Source: Mucilaginibacter sp. MD40 (GTDB taxonomy: Bacteria > Bacteroidota > Bacteroidia > Sphingobacteriales > Sphingobacteriaceae). From it: DNA of 64,000 nucleotides. The position numbers and the translations under genes are program-made. Positions 61,939 to 64,000 of the stretch are shown here, piece after piece. The first letter of the stretch is position 1. Every line of letters starts with the position of its first letter. The DNA is taken from NCBI RefSeq assembly GCF_002288635.1, contig NZ_NRSW01000001.1, positions 2,809,852-2,873,851 on the forward strand. The letters run 5' to 3'. The notes under the pieces are model-generated. The model was not told where the DNA came from, made no database searches, and worked only from the letters and a program-made list of their open reading frames with translations.

Positions 61939-64000
61939 TTAATTTAATTCCGGTTCCAATTGTTTAGCGTGTTGGTCGTGGTTAGTACCGTCAAGGTGCT
62001 TTTCTATGGGCGTACCGCTTATTTTTTCCTGTAAATGCTGGAAGATGACAAACAGTACCGGTATAATAAATAATCCTAATACTACACCGCTCACCATACC
62101 TCCGGCAGCACCAATACTGATAGAGTGGTTACCTTGTGCTGATGGCCCTGTTGCAATACTCATCGGGAATAAACCGAACACGAATGCAAGTGAGGTCATT
62201 ACGATAGGGCGAATCCTTAGTCGTGACGCTTCTATTGCCGCGTTAACTAAGCTCATACCCTGGCGGCGTTTCTGTACCGCGAACTCCACAATCAAAATAG
62301 CGTTCTTGGCCAGCAAGCCGATAAGCATGATGAGCGCTACCTGCACGTAAATATTATTCTCGATACCAGTTAAGCCCAATACAGCAAACGTACCGAAGAT
62401 ACCCGTAGGGATCGATAGAATAACGGCCAACGGCAGGATGTAGCTCTCATATTGTGCCGATAGCAGGAAATACACAAATACCAAACACAGCAAAAACACT
62501 ACGGTTGATTGTCCGCCTGATGAGATCTCCTCACGGGTTTGACCCGAAAACTCGTAGGCGTAACCCGCAGGTAACTCCTCTTTAGCAGTTTCTTCAATCG
62601 CCTTAATAGCATCACCGGAGCTGTAGCCGGGTTTTGGTATGGCGTTCACCTCAATTGAGTTGAACAGGTTGTAACGAGAGGCGGTTTCCGAACCATATAC
62701 GCGGGTGAGTTTAACCAGGGTGTTAATAGGCACGGTTTCGCCTGCTTTGTTTTTCACGAATACACGGTCGATAGTTGTAGGGTCGGTGCGGTCGGCAATA
62801 TCAGCTTGTACAACCACACGGTAGTACTTACCAAAGCGGTTAAAGTCTGATGCCTGTGCGGTACCGAAGTAAGCCTGCATGGTAGATAGGATGTCTTTTA
62901 CGCTCACACCCAATTGGTTGGCTTTTTCGTCGTCGATCTCTAATTGCAGTTGCGGATAATCCGCCTTGTATGAAGTGAAGGCATAAGCAACAGCAGGTTT
63001 TTGCATCAGTTTAGCAATGAAATTATTAGCCACACCGCTGAATTTATCAAGCTTGCCGTTTGTCTTATCCTGCAGCATTACGTCAAGCGCTTCTACGTTG
63101 CTGAAACCGGGCACTGTTGGGAAGCTGAACACGAAGAATGTACCGCCTGTTACAGCGCCTAACTTACCACGAACAATATTTTGTATCTCATCAATGTTCT
63201 TTACTTCGCCGCGTTCTTCGGTAGGCTTCAATAACAGGAATATAACACCCGCTGATGGACTGCTTGATTGCGTTAAGAAGTTAAAACCTGATAGCGCAGT
63301 AACAAACCTTGCGGATGGCAGTGTTTTTAACTGGTCCTCTGCATCTTTAAAGATTTTGTTAGTACCTGCAAGTGATGTACCTGATGGTGTTGATACCGCA
63401 ATGGCCACAAAGCCCTGGTCTTCGGTAGGGATAAAGCCTGTTTTGGTGCGGTTCACCATAAATATGGTGATAGCAGTCAGCAATACAAGGCCGGCAACGC
63501 TTATCCATTTGTTTTTGATCAACACTTTAATACCACCAACGTATTTGTTGGTCATGTAATTAAAGCTGCCGTTAAAGCCTGCATAAAACCTTTGTACAAA
63601 GCCTTGTTTTGGCGCGTTATGGTCGCGGCCGGTATGGTTGTTCTTTAAAAATAAAGCAGCCAGTGCAGGACTAAGCGTTAATGCATTTACCGCAGATATG
63701 ATGATAGCAATAGCCATGGTCAACGCAAATTGGCGGTAGAAAATACCGGTTGAGCCTGTCATGAAACTTACTGGCAGGAACACTGCTGCCATCACCAACG
63801 TAATGGAGATAATTGCGCCGGTAATTTCGTGCATGGCTTCGGTAGTAGCCTTCTTAGGCGTAAGGCTCGGGTCGTGCTCCATTTTGGCGTGCACGGCCTC
63901 CACCACCACAATCGCGTCATCCACTACAATACCGATGGCAAGCACCAGTGCGAAGAGCGTAAGCAGGTTAATGGAGAACCCGAAGAGGCTCATGAAGAAA
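61939..64000 (-). CDS. RND efflux transporter permease (AcrB/HAE1), partial
   Basis: The reading frame continues past the right edge of the window; 687 residues of the C-terminal two thirds are seen. It begins in helix 4, with LTLFALVLAIGIVVDDAIVVVE, the proton-relay aspartates. VSTPSGTSLAGTNK, the second porter half and the final helices (GLLAKNAILIVEFAVQKRRQG, ASLAFVFGLFPMSIATGPS-type segment) follow. The stop is 102 bases before the outer membrane factor gene. Any adaptor gene lies upstream, off the window. Closer to E. coli AcrB than the pump at 12804. Confidence 0.95.
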   Translation of the reverse strand, partial: FFMSLFGFSINLLTLFALVLAIGIVVDDAIVVVEAVHAKMEHDPSLTPKKATTEAMHEITGAIISITLVMAAVFLPVSFMTGSTGIFYRQFALTMAIAIIISAVNALTLSPALAALFLKNNHTGRDHNAPKQGFVQRFYAGFNGSFNYMTNKYVGGIKVLIKNKWISVAGLVLLTAITIFMVNRTKTGFIPTEDQGFVAIAVSTPSGTSLAGTNKIFKDAEDQLKTLPSARFVTALSGFNFLTQSSSPSAGVIFLLLKPTEERGEVKNIDEIQNIVRGKLGAVTGGTFFVFSFPTVPGFSNVEALDVMLQDKTNGKLDKFSGVANNFIAKLMQKPAVAYAFTSYKADYPQLQLEIDDEKANQLGVSVKDILSTMQAYFGTAQASDFNRFGKYYRVVVQADIADRTDPTTIDRVFVKNKAGETVPINTLVKLTRVYGSETASRYNLFNSIEVNAIPKPGYSSGDAIKAIEETAKEELPAGYAYEFSGQTREEISSGGQSTVVFLLCLVFVYFLLSAQYESYILPLAVILSIPTGIFGTFAVLGLTGIENNIYVQVALIMLIGLLAKNAILIVEFAVQKRRQGMSLVNAAIEASRLRIRPIVMTSLAFVFGLFPMSIATGPSAQGNHSISIGAAGGMVSGVVLGLFIIPVLFVIFQHLQEKISGTPIEKHLDGTNHDQHAKQLEPELN

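Noticed and set aside
1-64000. tRNA, rRNA, tmRNA, RNase P RNA, CRISPR arrays, insertion sequences or integrated elements
   Set aside because: I read all gaps by eye and saw no cloverleaf ends, repeat-spacer arrays or transposase-like frames. A covariance-model search would settle RNA genes that the eye could miss.

Overview
The window reads as a chromosomal segment of a Bacteroidota, most likely Sphingobacteriaceae (Mucilaginibacter/Pedobacter-like). The signs are promoters of the TAnnTTTG (-7) / TTTG (-33) type, almost no Shine-Dalgarno sequences, a PorP/SprF-type protein of the type IX secretion/gliding family, the alternative Bacteroidetes GlmU-like enzyme, a zinc-less type B L31, and many lipoproteins and outer-membrane barrels. 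Genus assignment is inference. No rRNA, tRNA, CRISPR array, insertion sequence, prophage or plasmid gene was seen. No gap between genes exceeds 300 bases.

Layout. 1-6515: partial mpl (cell wall recycling), a tandem universal stress protein, an Rrf2 regulator plus NAD(P)-binding oxidoreductase sharing one 21-bp operator, then prmA, tpiA, the alternative glmU and rpmE2. 6618-9044: beta-helix lipoprotein, SMI1/KNR4 protein, methylmalonyl-CoA epimerase. 9238-11428: iscS-iscU-iscA for Fe-S assembly; a separate Nfu carrier lies at 21059. 11496-12579: FMN reductase-like protein and a TetR regulator. 12804-19429: tetR-tolC-adaptor-RND pump operon on the minus strand, with a palindrome over its -33 box. 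19543-28030: purB, nfu, acyl-CoA synthetase, Kelch lipoprotein, CAT-like acyltransferase with HAD hydrolase, lysS. 28212-31120: small ORF, TPR-like membrane protein, ung, DUF2306 protein, Lrp regulator. 31250-33783: DtxR-type regulator with an Nramp transporter fused to an ATP-binding UspA domain. 33928-38146: smpB, pcm, priA, DUF423 protein. 38233-43012: two envelope proteins, then the rpmH-rnpA-yidD-tsaB group (rpmH is only 52 codons). 43152-51519: ChaN-like protein, mscL, rpoN, PorP/SprF, Nudix-type regulator with sugar permease, a degenerate DEAD-box protein, VF530 and DUF4920 proteins. 51563-60360: a large GAF protein, PAP2 phosphatase, then ppk1, an SdiA-regulated-like lipoprotein and an 858-residue protein joining a kinase-like periplasmic domain to an Omp85-type barrel. 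60427-64000: NodT-type outer membrane factor and the 3' part of a second RND pump gene.

Most genes are housekeeping. The signals that stand out are (i) a class of intergenic inverted repeats whose arms are in-register tandem heptamers, clearest in both isc spacers, where each arm has five heptamers; (ii) the ppk1-lipoprotein-kinase/barrel operon; (iii) the degenerate DEAD-box protein; (iv) well-placed operators for the Rrf2, TetR and DtxR regulators.
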